Shown here piece by piece: positions 43,639-52,199 of a stretch of DNA of 64,000 nt. The stretch is from an uncultured Lachnospiraceae bacterium. GTDB taxonomy: Bacteria > Bacillota > Clostridia > Lachnospirales > Lachnospiraceae. A program made the position numbers and the translations under genes. The stretch covers positions 240,962 to 304,961 of the forward strand of contig CAJUED010000001.1 of assembly GCA_910585075.1 (NCBI GenBank). The letters run 5' to 3'. Within the stretch, counting starts at the first letter, position 1. Each line of letters begins with the position of its first letter. The notes under the pieces are model-generated. The model made no database searches. It was not told where the DNA came from and saw nothing but the letters and a program-made list of their open reading frames with translations.

Positions 43639-43645
43639 ATTTATG

Positions 43646-43779
43646 GTAACAGTTCAGCCTTGCTTCACTTTTACGGGTATCCGACCATCCTAAATCACTT
43701 CGCGATGGGCCGGATACTTCAGACCACTACTCTTTGGTACGGTCAGCGCAGTAAATGCGCAGACCTGTCCGAACTGTTA
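43646..43779. repeat. Structured intergenic element, family 2, copy 1
   Basis: The ends pair as GTAACAGTTC / GAACTGTTAC. Inside are a long hairpin (GTATCCG-CCATC / GATGG-CGGATAC) and the constant right part TACGGTCAGCGCAGTAAATG, whose GCGCA/TGCGC forms a second hairpin. The right part is nearly identical to 46573-46618, while the left hairpin differs. It lies between glgP and tcdA. Confidence 0.65.
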
Positions 43780-43865
43780 CTATTTATGAACAATGTGCGG
43801 CAGATTTCTCCGCCGCACATCTTAAGTAATTCTTATAACAATCTAACTCGTCACATTACACTACT

Positions 43866-46370
43866 TTATTTCTCAACCTGCTTATCGCTTTTCTTAGGCA
43901 GTACCACCTTGTCCAGATGCCACAGCTCATCCACATATTCCTGAATGGTTCTGTCGGAAGTAAACTTGCCGCTGCATGCAACATTCAAGATTGCGCTCCT
44001 TGCCCAGTTCTTTTCATCACGGTATGCCTGCTCTACCTTTCTCTGAGCCTCCGCATAAGCCTTGAAATCCTTCAAAATGAAGTACATATCAGCCTTATTG
44101 GTGCTGATGGTATTGAGAAGGGAGTTGTAAAGGGTTCTGAATCTGTCAGGATCGTTAGGTGCAAAGGTACCGTTGAGCAACTGCATCAGAACTCTCCTCA
44201 CATCAGGATCGTTGTTGAAAATTTCCGTAGGGTCATATCCGCCGTTGTTCTCGTAGTTGATTACTTCATCAGAAGAAAGTCCGAAGATAAATGCATTTTC
44301 CGCACCCACTTCCTCAACAATCTCCACGTTTGCACCGTCCATGGTTCCAATGGTCAGAGCACCGTTTAACATAAACTTCATGTTACCTGTACCGGATGCT
44401 TCCTTACTTGCGGTAGAAATCTGTTCCGATACGTCCGCTGCCGCAAAAATAAGCTCCGCATTGGATACCCTGTAGTTTTCAATGAATACCACTTTGATTC
44501 TGCCATTGATTACCGGATCGTTATTTACCACATCAGCCACGGAGTTGATCAGCTTGATGGTCATTTTTGCATTATAATATCCTGCTGCCGCCTTAGCGCC
44601 AAAGATAAAGGTTCTGGGATAGAACTCCATCTCCGGGTTGTCTTTCAGCTGGTTGTACAGATACATTACATGAAGGATGTTAAGCAGCTGACGTTTATAT
44701 TCATGCAGTCTCTTAACCTGTACGTCAAATATAGAGCGGGGATCCACTTCGATTCCGTTGTGCTCCATAATATATTCTGCCAAACGCACCTTATTCTGGT
44801 ACTTAATATTCATAAATTCCTGCTGGCACTTCTCGTCATCCGCATAGATTTTCAACTTACTGATTTTGGGAAGGTCTGTAATCCAGTCGCTGCCCACATG
44901 AGCGGTTACCCAATCTGCAAGGAGCGGATTTCCGTGAAGCAGGAAACGTCTCTGGGTGATACCGTTTGTCTTATTGTTAAATTTCTCAGGCATCATCTCA
45001 TAGAAATCTCGTAACTCCTGTTTCTTTAAGATTTCTGTGTGGAGTCTTGCAACACCGTTTACGGAATAGCCTGCCGCAATTGCAAGGTGGGCCATCTTAA
45101 CCTGTCCGTCATAAATAATTGCCATCTTGCGGATCTTTTCCTGATTGCCGGGATACATTTCCTGTATCTTAAGGATAAATCTGCGGTTGATTTCTTCAAT
45201 AATCTGGTAGATTCTGGGAAGCAGCCTTGAGAACAGCTCAATAGGCCATTTTTCCAGAGCTTCCGCCATAATTGTATGGTTGGTATAAGCACATGTCTTG
45301 GTTGTCACATTCCATGCCTCATCCCATGTGAGATAGTACTCATCCATGAGGATTCTCATAAGCTCAGCTACAGCCACGGTAGGATGGGTATCGTTCAGCT
45401 GGAAGGTCACCTTCTCATAGAACTTCCTTACATCATCATGCTTTCTCATGTATTTGGCAATTGCCTCCTGCACGGAAGCGGAGATAAAGAAGTACTGCTG
45501 TTTCAGACGCAGCTCCTTACCTGCATAGTGATTATCATTGGGATAAAGAACCTCCACAATATTTCTCGCAAGGTTTGCCTGCTCCACAGCCTTCTGATAA
45601 TCTCCCTTGTCAAAAGAATCCAGCTGGAAACACTCTATCGCCTCCGCATCCCAGATACGAAGGGTATTTACAATACCGTTGCCATAACCAACAATGGGAA
45701 GGTCATAAGGAATCGCCCTTACACTCTGATAGCCTTCCTGTACAAAATTACTTCTTCCATTTTCATCAATACGAACATTTACATAACCGCCAAATTTAAC
45801 CTCTTTGGCATACTCGGGCCTGCGCAGCTCAAAAGGATTGCCGTCCACCAGCCAGTTATCCGGCACCTCTATCTGATAACCATCCCGGATTTCCTGCTTA
45901 AACATACCATAACGATACCGGATACCACAGCCGTAAGCCGGATAACCCAGGGTAGATAAAGAATCCAGGAAACAGGAAGCGAGACGTCCCAGACCACCAT
46001 TTCCAAGGGCCGGGTCAGGCTCCTGATCCTCAATCACATTCAGGTCAAGGCCCAGCTCATCCATTGCCTCTTTTACCGGCTTGTAAGCCTGCAAATTAAT
46101 AATATTGTTCCCCAAAGCACGTCCCATCAAAAACTCCATGGACAGATAATACACTGTCTTGGGATCCTGCTTATCATATTCCTTATGAGTGGTCAACCAA
46201 TTGTCAATCACCACATCCTTAATCGCATAACCAACCGCCTGAAAAATCTGCTGAGGCGTCGCCTCCTCCAAAGTTTTTCTATACAGAGTCTTTACATTAT
46301 AAAGTACACTTCTTTTAAACAATTCCTTGTCAAAAGTATTAGGCGCTGTCACTTCCTTCTTCTTAATCAT
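43866..46370 (-). CDS. glgP: Glycogen/alpha-glucan phosphorylase
   Basis: The 834-residue GT35 enzyme has YYLSMEFLMGRALGNNIINL, EDQEPDPALGNGGLGRLASC, GYGIRYRYGMF-type blocks and HEYKRQLLNILHVMYLYNQL. The PLP-lysine region is EASGTGNMKFMLNGALTIGT. It releases glucose-1-phosphate from glycogen or maltodextrin. The start at 46370 (MIKKKEV) has AAGGAGAG upstream; an in-frame GTG five codons earlier would overlap that site. It is flanked on both sides by structured repeats. Confidence 0.97.
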   Translation of the reverse strand: MIKKKEVTAPNTFDKELFKRSVLYNVKTLYRKTLEEATPQQIFQAVGYAIKDVVIDNWLTTHKEYDKQDPKTVYYLSMEFLMGRALGNNIINLQAYKPVKEAMDELGLDLNVIEDQEPDPALGNGGLGRLASCFLDSLSTLGYPAYGCGIRYRYGMFKQEIRDGYQIEVPDNWLVDGNPFELRRPEYAKEVKFGGYVNVRIDENGRSNFVQEGYQSVRAIPYDLPIVGYGNGIVNTLRIWDAEAIECFQLDSFDKGDYQKAVEQANLARNIVEVLYPNDNHYAGKELRLKQQYFFISASVQEAIAKYMRKHDDVRKFYEKVTFQLNDTHPTVAVAELMRILMDEYYLTWDEAWNVTTKTCAYTNHTIMAEALEKWPIELFSRLLPRIYQIIEEINRRFILKIQEMYPGNQEKIRKMAIIYDGQVKMAHLAIAAGYSVNGVARLHTEILKKQELRDFYEMMPEKFNNKTNGITQRRFLLHGNPLLADWVTAHVGSDWITDLPKISKLKIYADDEKCQQEFMNIKYQNKVRLAEYIMEHNGIEVDPRSIFDVQVKRLHEYKRQLLNILHVMYLYNQLKDNPEMEFYPRTFIFGAKAAAGYYNAKMTIKLINSVADVVNNDPVINGRIKVVFIENYRVSNAELIFAAADVSEQISTASKEASGTGNMKFMLNGALTIGTMDGANVEIVEEVGAENAFIFGLSSDEVINYENNGGYDPTEIFNNDPDVRRVLMQLLNGTFAPNDPDRFRTLYNSLLNTISTNKADMYFILKDFKAYAEAQRKVEQAYRDEKNWARSAILNVACSGKFTSDRTIQEYVDELWHLDKVVLPKKSDKQVEK

Positions 46371-46486
46371 AATCTCTCCTTCCACTTTATCCTGAATGAA
46401 ACAAAACTTCCTCGTAGATTATACTACAAACATCCCAATTTCACAAGTTTTACCATTTCCACATTTCTATTTCTCTCATCAACAGT

Positions 46487-46618
46487 GTAACAGTTCAGAC
46501 AAGCTGACCTGTTACATGCAAAATCCATTTAAATTGCCTTTGGCAATGGGATTTTGCACTCTTGCCTCATGTTCTTACGGTCAGCGCAGTAAATGCGCAG
46601 ACCTGTCTGAACTGTTAC
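46487..46618. repeat. Structured intergenic element, family 2, copy 2
   Basis: The ends pair perfectly over 14 bp (GTAACAGTTCAGAC / GTCTGAACTGTTAC). Inside is a strong hairpin (GCAAAATCC-ATTGCC / GGCAAT-GGATTTTGC). The constant right part TACGGTCAGCGCAGTAAATG then CGCAGACCTGTC is shared with 43734-43779. The internal hairpin has a different sequence from copy 1 but the same place and shape. Confidence 0.65.
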
Positions 46619-46657
46619 TCAATAGTACAGTATTTTTAAAGGTCTGCCAAAAACGTA

Positions 46658-46796
46658 GCTTCTCAGGGAGAAAATATTCAAGGCGGAACCCTTATAAAAA
46701 CGCCAGCGCTTAGCGAAGTCCTTTTGAGCTTAGCGTCTGCTGCGTTTTTATAGAGCGAAAGCGCGGTGACAACTGAATATTTTCTCCCTGAGAAGC
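46658..46796. repeat. Structured intergenic element, family 1, copy 1
   Basis: The outer arms of 23 bp are perfectly complementary (GCTTCTCAGGGAGAAAATAT then TCA, and its complement). Inner arms TATAAAAACGC / GCGTTTTTATA pair over 11 bp, and two GCTTAGCG boxes lie between. It ends 19 bases after the ileS stop codon. A relative with different but still complementary outer arms is at 51987-52172. The rest of 46371-46814 holds only family-2 copy 2. Confidence 0.7.
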
Positions 46797-46814
46797 GGCC
46801 TATTGTCACCTTAC

Positions 46815-49800
46815 CTACCTTTTGACCTCAACCCCAATGGTAACCTTCTCCCCATTCACGTTCCACTCCTTCAGGGAAGCAAGCTCCGTATCCGTCAAAA
46901 TCTCATCCGCCAGCACCTTCTCAGCGATAGCCTCTCTATTATCCTCTACAATCTTAGCGACCTTCTCATTCTCATTAATCGCCACCTTGATATGGTCCAT
47001 CACCTCAAACCCTGCATCCTTACGCATGGTCTGAATCTTACTGATGACCTCATACACAAAGCCCTCCTCAATGAGCTCCGGCGTAAGATTGGTGTCAAGC
47101 ACAACCGTCACATAATTATCCGCTTCCGTCACAAGGCCTGCCTTCTGCGCCACATCAATCAGCAAATCTTCCTCTCCAAGAGAAATCTCCACGCCGTTTA
47201 CTTCAAATTTAAGGGTGCCCTCCGCTTTAAGCTGCTTCATTGCCTCCGTGCCGTCCACTGCCGACAGATATTCCCGGATACCGCCAAGCTGCTTTCCATA
47301 CTTAGGCCCTACCGTCTTAAGCTGAGGTTTGAAGCTGTAGCTTGTAAGGTCACTGACATCCTCCTTGAACACCACTTCTTTTACATTTAACTCATCTTTG
47401 ATGATATCCGTAAAATAGGAATCCAGAGTATGCGCTGCCTTTACATACATGGTCCCGATAGGCTGACGGTTCTTAATGCTTGCCGCGTTACGGGCCGCAC
47501 GTCCCATCACCACGATTCGCAGGGCTTCCTCCATGTTTTCTTCCAGCTTGCTGTCAATCATAGCCTCATTCGCCACAGGGAAATCACACAGATGAATACT
47601 TTCCGGAGCATTCTTGTCATTGCTCCTTACAAGATTCTGATAAATTTCCTCTGTCATAAAGGGAATCAGCGGCGCCGCACACTTACAAATCTCAACCAGT
47701 GCCGTATACAGGGTCATGTAAGCATTAATCTTATCCTGCTCCATGCCCTTCGCCCAGAAACGCTCCCGGCAGCGGCGCACATACCAGTTACTCATTTCAT
47801 CCACAAAATTGTCCAGAACCCTTGCGGCCTCGGGAATCCTGTAGCCATCCAGATGTCCGTCCGTCTCCCTGATGGCCGTATTTAACTTGGACAACAGCCA
47901 CTTATCCATCACCGGAAGCTTATCGTATTCCAATGTGTATTTCGTCGCGTCAAAATCATCAATATTTGCATAAAGAATGAAAAACGCATAAGTATTCCAA
48001 AGAGTACCCAGGAATTTACGCTGTCCTTCCATAACCGCTTTTCCATGGAACCTGTTGGGCAGCCATGGTGCGGAATTGATGAAGAAATACCAGCGGATTG
48101 CATCCGCCCCATAAGACGCAAGGGCCTCAAAGGGATCAATTGCATTTCCTTTGGACTTACTCATCTTCTGGCCGTTCTCATCCTGTATATGCCCCAAAAC
48201 AATTACATTTTCATAAGGAGAGCAGTTAAACAACAGGGTAGACTCCGCCATCAGAGAGTAAAACCAGCCTCTGGTCTGGTCCACCGCCTCGGAGATAAAC
48301 TGAGCCGGGAACTGGGCCTCGAACAGCTCCTTATTTTCAAAAGGATAATGATGCTGTGCAAAAGGCATTGCCCCTGAATCAAACCAGCAGTCAATTACCT
48401 CCGGCACACGCTTCATGGTACCTCCACACTTTGGACAGGTACAGGTAATTTCATCCACATAAGGTCTGTGCAATTCTACCGTCTGTGCAGCCGGGTTGCC
48501 GCTTAATTTCTCCAGTTCATCCCTGGAACCTATGGCATCCTGATATCCACAGCCTTCACATTCCCAGATATTTAAAGGAGTACCCCAGTAACGGTTACGG
48601 GAAACGCCCCAATCCTGTATATTTTCAAGCCAGTTTCCAAAACGCCCCTCCCCGATAGATTCAGGAATCCAGTTAACTGTCTTATTGTTCCGCACCAGAT
48701 CATCCCTGACCGCCGTCATTTTAATAAACCAAGATTCCCTTGCATAATAGATAAGAGGGGTATCGCATCTCCAGCAGAAAGGATAATCATGCTCGAACTT
48801 AGGCGCGTCAAAGAGCTTTCCTTCCTTATCCAAATCCACCAGTATCAGCGGGTCCGCATCCTTCACAAACTTACCTGCATAAGCAGTTTCCTGTGTCATG
48901 TTACCCTTGCCGTCAACAAACTGTACAAAAGGCAAATCATATTTCCGTCCCACCTGGGCGTCATCCTCACCAAACGCAGGCGCAATATGAACAATACCGG
49001 TACCGTCTGTCATGGTAACGTAATTGTCACAGGTTACAAAATGTCCCTTTTTGTTCTGTTTTGCCGCAGCCTCTCCCGCACAGGCGAACAAAGGCTCATA
49101 TTCTTTATACTCCAAATCCTTACCTGTGTAGGTTTCCAGAATTTCATATGCGCTTTCGCCTTCTCCCGCAAGCTTCCCTAACACATTGTCAAGGAGCGCC
49201 TGAGCCATGTAATAGGTATAGCCGTCCACTGCCTTTACCTTTACATAGGTTTCCTCCGGATTCACGCAAAGAGCCACATTAGAGGGCAGCGTCCAGGGCG
49301 TTGTGGTCCATGCCAGGAAATAAGCATCCTCCCCCACAACCTTAAAACGCACTACCGCTGAGCGCTCTTTCACCGCTTTATATCCCTGAGCCACCTCATG
49401 GGAAGAAAGGGGCGTTCCACACCTTGGACAATAGGGCACAATCTTAAATCCCTTATAGAGCAGTCCCTTTTCCCAAATCTGCTTGAGAGCCCACCATTCT
49501 GACTCAATAAAATCATCATGATAAGTCACATAAGGGTCGTCCATATCCGCCCAGAAACCTACCGTTCCTGAGAAATCCTCCCACATACCCTTATATTTCC
49601 AGACACTTTCCTTACACTTTCTGATAAAAGGGTCAAGGCCATACTCCTCAATCTGCTCCTTCCCGTCAAGTCCAAGGAGCTTCTCCACCTCAAGCTCCAC
49701 CGGGAGCCCGTGTGTGTCCCATCCCGCTTTTCTGGGAACCATATACCCCTTCATGGTACGGTATCTGGGAATCATATCCTTGATGACACGGGTCAGCACA

Positions 49801-49973
49801 TGGCCGATATGGGGCGTGCCGTTTGCCGTAGGGGGCCCATCATAAAATGTGTACGTAGGACACCCCTTCCGGTTCTCCATACTTTTCTTAAAAATGTCAT
49901 TTTCCCGCCAAAACTTTTCAATGTTCTTTTCCCGGTCTACAAAATTAAGGTCTGTAGATACTTTCTGATACAT
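46815..49973 (-). CDS. ileS: Isoleucyl-tRNA synthetase, eukaryote-like (type 2) form
   Basis: The 1,052-residue class I synthetase has the HIGH motif in ANGTPHIGHVLTRVIKDM and GWDTHGLPVELEVEK. The CP1 editing domain contains TTTPWTLPSNVAL, and KMSKSKGN lies near residue 602. The C-terminal anticodon-binding and tail domains are present. The length and the GTPHIGH and GWDTHGLPVE blocks match the type 2 form (IleRS2), which in known cases resists mupirocin. It charges tRNA-Ile. Expression is controlled by the T-box leader upstream. GGAAGGAAG precedes ATG. Confidence 0.97.
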   Translation of the reverse strand: MYQKVSTDLNFVDREKNIEKFWRENDIFKKSMENRKGCPTYTFYDGPPTANGTPHIGHVLTRVIKDMIPRYRTMKGYMVPRKAGWDTHGLPVELEVEKLLGLDGKEQIEEYGLDPFIRKCKESVWKYKGMWEDFSGTVGFWADMDDPYVTYHDDFIESEWWALKQIWEKGLLYKGFKIVPYCPRCGTPLSSHEVAQGYKAVKERSAVVRFKVVGEDAYFLAWTTTPWTLPSNVALCVNPEETYVKVKAVDGYTYYMAQALLDNVLGKLAGEGESAYEILETYTGKDLEYKEYEPLFACAGEAAAKQNKKGHFVTCDNYVTMTDGTGIVHIAPAFGEDDAQVGRKYDLPFVQFVDGKGNMTQETAYAGKFVKDADPLILVDLDKEGKLFDAPKFEHDYPFCWRCDTPLIYYARESWFIKMTAVRDDLVRNNKTVNWIPESIGEGRFGNWLENIQDWGVSRNRYWGTPLNIWECEGCGYQDAIGSRDELEKLSGNPAAQTVELHRPYVDEITCTCPKCGGTMKRVPEVIDCWFDSGAMPFAQHHYPFENKELFEAQFPAQFISEAVDQTRGWFYSLMAESTLLFNCSPYENVIVLGHIQDENGQKMSKSKGNAIDPFEALASYGADAIRWYFFINSAPWLPNRFHGKAVMEGQRKFLGTLWNTYAFFILYANIDDFDATKYTLEYDKLPVMDKWLLSKLNTAIRETDGHLDGYRIPEAARVLDNFVDEMSNWYVRRCRERFWAKGMEQDKINAYMTLYTALVEICKCAAPLIPFMTEEIYQNLVRSNDKNAPESIHLCDFPVANEAMIDSKLEENMEEALRIVVMGRAARNAASIKNRQPIGTMYVKAAHTLDSYFTDIIKDELNVKEVVFKEDVSDLTSYSFKPQLKTVGPKYGKQLGGIREYLSAVDGTEAMKQLKAEGTLKFEVNGVEISLGEEDLLIDVAQKAGLVTEADNYVTVVLDTNLTPELIEEGFVYEVISKIQTMRKDAGFEVMDHIKVAINENEKVAKIVEDNREAIAEKVLADEILTDTELASLKEWNVNGEKVTIGVEVKR

Positions 49974-50021
49974 AGACAGCTTCCTTCCTTTCCTTTTTTT
50001 AATCGGGCAAACTATAAGTTT

Positions 50022-50064
50022 ATCAACCGCCGGCGTACTTCATGTGCCAGCCCGTTGAAGAAAA
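50022..50064. repeat. Dispersed intergenic repeat, copy E (divergent)
   Basis: TATCAACCGCC, a variable middle, then GTGCCAGCCCGTTGAAGAAAA. Similarity to copies A, B and D is partial, mostly at the two ends. Confidence 0.4.
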
Positions 50065-50340
50065 AAATCCCCGTCCGTAAAAAGGACGGGGAATACTCCA
50101 CCTTAACCACCTGTTTACCCATACGCACCGATTAAACTACGGCTTAATATGCTTTCCCATAACGGAGGATCCCGGCAAAGCCTACTTGCAGACGCTTTCA
50201 GCCCGCGGCTCGGAAGTGATTTTCACTATTTTCCTACTAATACCGGCTCCCACCCTCCCGGCTCGCTGCAGCGCAATCTGCCAAAACCCGACTGCTGCCT
50301 TACTGTTCGGAAAAAAGCTACTGTCTTCGTCATTGCCTTT
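50060..50340 (-). promoter_or_regulatory. T-box riboswitch controlling ileS
   Basis: Read on the minus strand, the leader shows T-box landmarks in order. The stem I start is AATGACGAAGACAGTAG. Then come AGCGAGCCGGGAGGGTGGGA, TTCCGAGCCGCGGGCTGAAAG, a T-box sequence in the variant form AGGTGGTTAAGGTGG, and a strong terminator hairpin. Uncharged tRNA-Ile would favour the antiterminator and allow ileS transcription. The T-box core lacks the usual ACCGCG end, so its antiterminator pairing may differ. I could not fix the specifier codon with confidence. Confidence 0.85.
50064..50093 (-). terminator. Intrinsic terminator of the ileS T-box leader
   Basis: CCCCGTCC, a loop of T and A, then GGACGGGG followed on the minus strand by ATTTTTTTC. 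It lies about 90 bases before the ileS start codon. Confidence 0.85.
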
Positions 50341-50350
50341 ACTTTTTAAA

Positions 50351-50379
50351 AAGTACAACATTCTCCTGGGGTTTGTCAA
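50351..50379 (-). promoter_or_regulatory. Predicted promoter of the ileS leader
   Basis: On the minus strand a perfect TTGACA (50379-50374) is followed after 17 bases by GTACTT (50356-50351). The -10 match is weak, but it is placed correctly just before the T-box start. Confidence 0.45.
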
Positions 50380-50463
50380 GCCCCTGCTGCTTTTCCTTTA
50401 AAAAAACCATGGACGCATCCTTTTTTGTGATGTAAAATAAAGACGGAAAGCGAAAGGTATATA

Positions 50464-50559
50464 CTGTGAAAATCTGAAGCTTTTTAAGCTCCGGATTTTC
50501 ACAGACAAATTTGTGCTAACGCCCAAATTTGCGGGCTGTCGGCAGCATGAAGGATTATT
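50464..50559 (+). promoter_or_regulatory. Structured 5' leader of the Eis-like gene, copy 2 of a shared element
   Basis: It has a hairpin CTGTGAAAATC / GATTTTCACAG, then GACAAATTTGT, spacer, CCAAATTTGC, then AGCATGAAGGATT directly before the start codon. The order, spacing and most bases match the leader of the alkyladenine glycosylase gene at 5488-5567. The hairpin arms differ at their bases but still pair. Confidence 0.6.
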
Positions 50560-51807
50560 ATGAAGGACAAAAAAGAAGAACACATTTATCTCGAAACCAA
50601 CGGCAATTTTAAAATGCGTGAGCTGGATAAAAGCGACTTGGAGCAATTCAATGCCCTCCTACAATACGCATTTCAGGTGACAACCTACGATTTATTCCAA
50701 ACCGGCTGGCAGCAGGAAGAAATCAAATATGCCAAAAGACCCATTTTGGAGGAAGCATACGTTCTCGGCTGGTTTTACGGCGAAAAGCTGGCTTCTATGA
50801 TTGTAGTCTATTCCATGAAAATAAATATCTATGACGAAATCATGGACATGGGCGGCATCACAGGCGTCGCCACCTACCCCGAATACACGGGAAAGGGACT
50901 GATACACGCCCTTATGAAACACGCGCTCCATTACATTCACGAAAAGGAAATGCCCATTTCCTTCCTCTACCCTTATTCCATACCCTTTTACAGAAAAATG
51001 GGGTGGGAAATCGTCTCCGACAAGTTATCTTTCACAGTAAAGGACACCCAGCTTCCTAAAGCCCGCCCGGTGGACGGCATGGTGGAGCGGGTCAGCCTTG
51101 ATTCAGAGGACTATCACAACGTACATTCCTACTTCGCACTACAGCGCCACGGCTGTCTGATCCGCGACAATTTATCCTGGGAAGAATACTGGCGTTGGGA
51201 TAACGACGATATGATTGCCGCCGTATACTATAGCAAAGAACACAGGCCCTTAGGCTATGTGGTTTACTATATTGCAAATGATATTTTCCATATAAAAGAA
51301 ATGGTGTACCTGAACATTGAAGCCAATTATGGGCTATGGAACTACATAAGCGCCCATTTTTCCATGATTGAACAGGTACAGGGAGACAATTATTCCGGCG
51401 AGCCCATGGCTTACCTGTTTGAGGACAGCGAAATCACGGAGACCATTTCCCCCTACATTATGGCAAGAATCGTAAACGTGCGGGATTTCCTGGCGGATTA
51501 CCCCTACCAGATTCAGCCCGAGGATTTCAAGATTCATTTCAAAGTCCACGATGAAATGGCTCCCTGGAACGAAGGCGACTACATGGTTTCCTGGCATGAC
51601 GGCGAAACCATATGCGAACAGGTAGCGGACAACCAGTCCATAAACGTGGTGGAGCTCACGGTAAACACCCTGACTACCATGCTGATGGGCTACAAACGCC
51701 CCTCCTACCTCTACGAACACGAAAAACTCACCACCGAATACTACATGCTGACCTGGTTAGAACGCCTGATACCCGCTGAAAAGCCTTACTTTTCCGACTA
51801 TTTCTAG
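50560..51807 (+). CDS. Eis-like GNAT acetyltransferase with SCP2-type C-terminal domain
   Basis: The 415-residue product has an N-terminal GNAT fold: FQVTTYDLFQTGWQQEEIKY, MGGITGVATYPEYTGKGLI (acetyl-CoA site with GKG) and YPYSIPFYRKMGWEIV. A second GNAT-like region and a sterol-carrier-like C-terminal domain follow. The chain ends in Phe (YFSDYF). In mycobacterial Eis the terminal carboxylate acts in catalysis. The family acetylates amines, including aminoglycosides in Eis itself; the natural substrate here is unknown. AAGGA lies upstream of ATG. Confidence 0.85.
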   Translation: MKDKKEEHIYLETNGNFKMRELDKSDLEQFNALLQYAFQVTTYDLFQTGWQQEEIKYAKRPILEEAYVLGWFYGEKLASMIVVYSMKINIYDEIMDMGGITGVATYPEYTGKGLIHALMKHALHYIHEKEMPISFLYPYSIPFYRKMGWEIVSDKLSFTVKDTQLPKARPVDGMVERVSLDSEDYHNVHSYFALQRHGCLIRDNLSWEEYWRWDNDDMIAAVYYSKEHRPLGYVVYYIANDIFHIKEMVYLNIEANYGLWNYISAHFSMIEQVQGDNYSGEPMAYLFEDSEITETISPYIMARIVNVRDFLADYPYQIQPEDFKIHFKVHDEMAPWNEGDYMVSWHDGETICEQVADNQSINVVELTVNTLTTMLMGYKRPSYLYEHEKLTTEYYMLTWLERLIPAEKPYFSDYF

Positions 51808-51986
51808 CCCTAAATTTAGCTCCTTTCCCTACAAGCTGCACAAAATCTGCAAATGTTTATGACAGCATATTTATATACTAAATGTTAATAGCAAAACTAA
51901 TCTGATATACTAAATATAGTCACCAATTCACCTGAATAAATCATTTTCTGCCCAGCTATAGTATCTTTAAAAGGCTTACAAAAACA
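51808..51986. other. Non-coding region after the Eis-like gene
   Basis: No gene is seen between the plus-strand stop and the structured repeat. The convergent arrangement means both transcripts end within 51808-52199, where the repeat at 51987-52172 is the only strong structure. Confidence 0.4.
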
Positions 51987-52172
51987 GCTTAGCAAAAATA
52001 AATATTCAAGGAGCCGCCATCAAACACTGCCTCGCTCCGCGAGCCAGCTTATTGAATAAAAACGCCACGCTTTTAAGCGTGTGCACTTGGTGAGGTTTTT
52101 TCGAACCTAGTATCTGTTGCGTTTTTATAGAGCGAGAGCGTGGCAGCGACTGAATATTTATTCTTGCTGAGC
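51987..52172. repeat. Structured intergenic element, family 1, copy 2
   Basis: Outer arms GCTTAGCAAAAATAAATA (then TTCA) and TGAATATTTATTCTTGCT (then GAGC) pair over 22 bp with two G-T type mismatches. Inner arms ATAAAAACGC / GCGTTTTTAT pair over 10 bp, and a small hairpin CACGCTT/AAGCGTG lies between. Compared with 46658-46796 the middle of the outer arms is different but still complementary. The dispersed repeat copy D is nested inside. It ends 28 bases after the helicase stop codon. Confidence 0.7.
52019..52061. repeat. Dispersed intergenic repeat, copy D
   Basis: ATCAAACACTG, CCTCGCTCCGCGAG, then CCAGCTTATTGAATAAAA. It is nested in the family-1 structured element. Its central CTCGC/GCGAG forms a small hairpin. 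Confidence 0.65.
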
Positions 52173-52199
52173 GTCCTGTTCGCCAATACCTTCTACCCC

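Noticed and set aside
50464..50503. Intrinsic terminator upstream of the Eis-like gene
   Set aside because: The hairpin is not followed by a T-tract and its position and sequence match the shared leader, so a leader element is the better reading.
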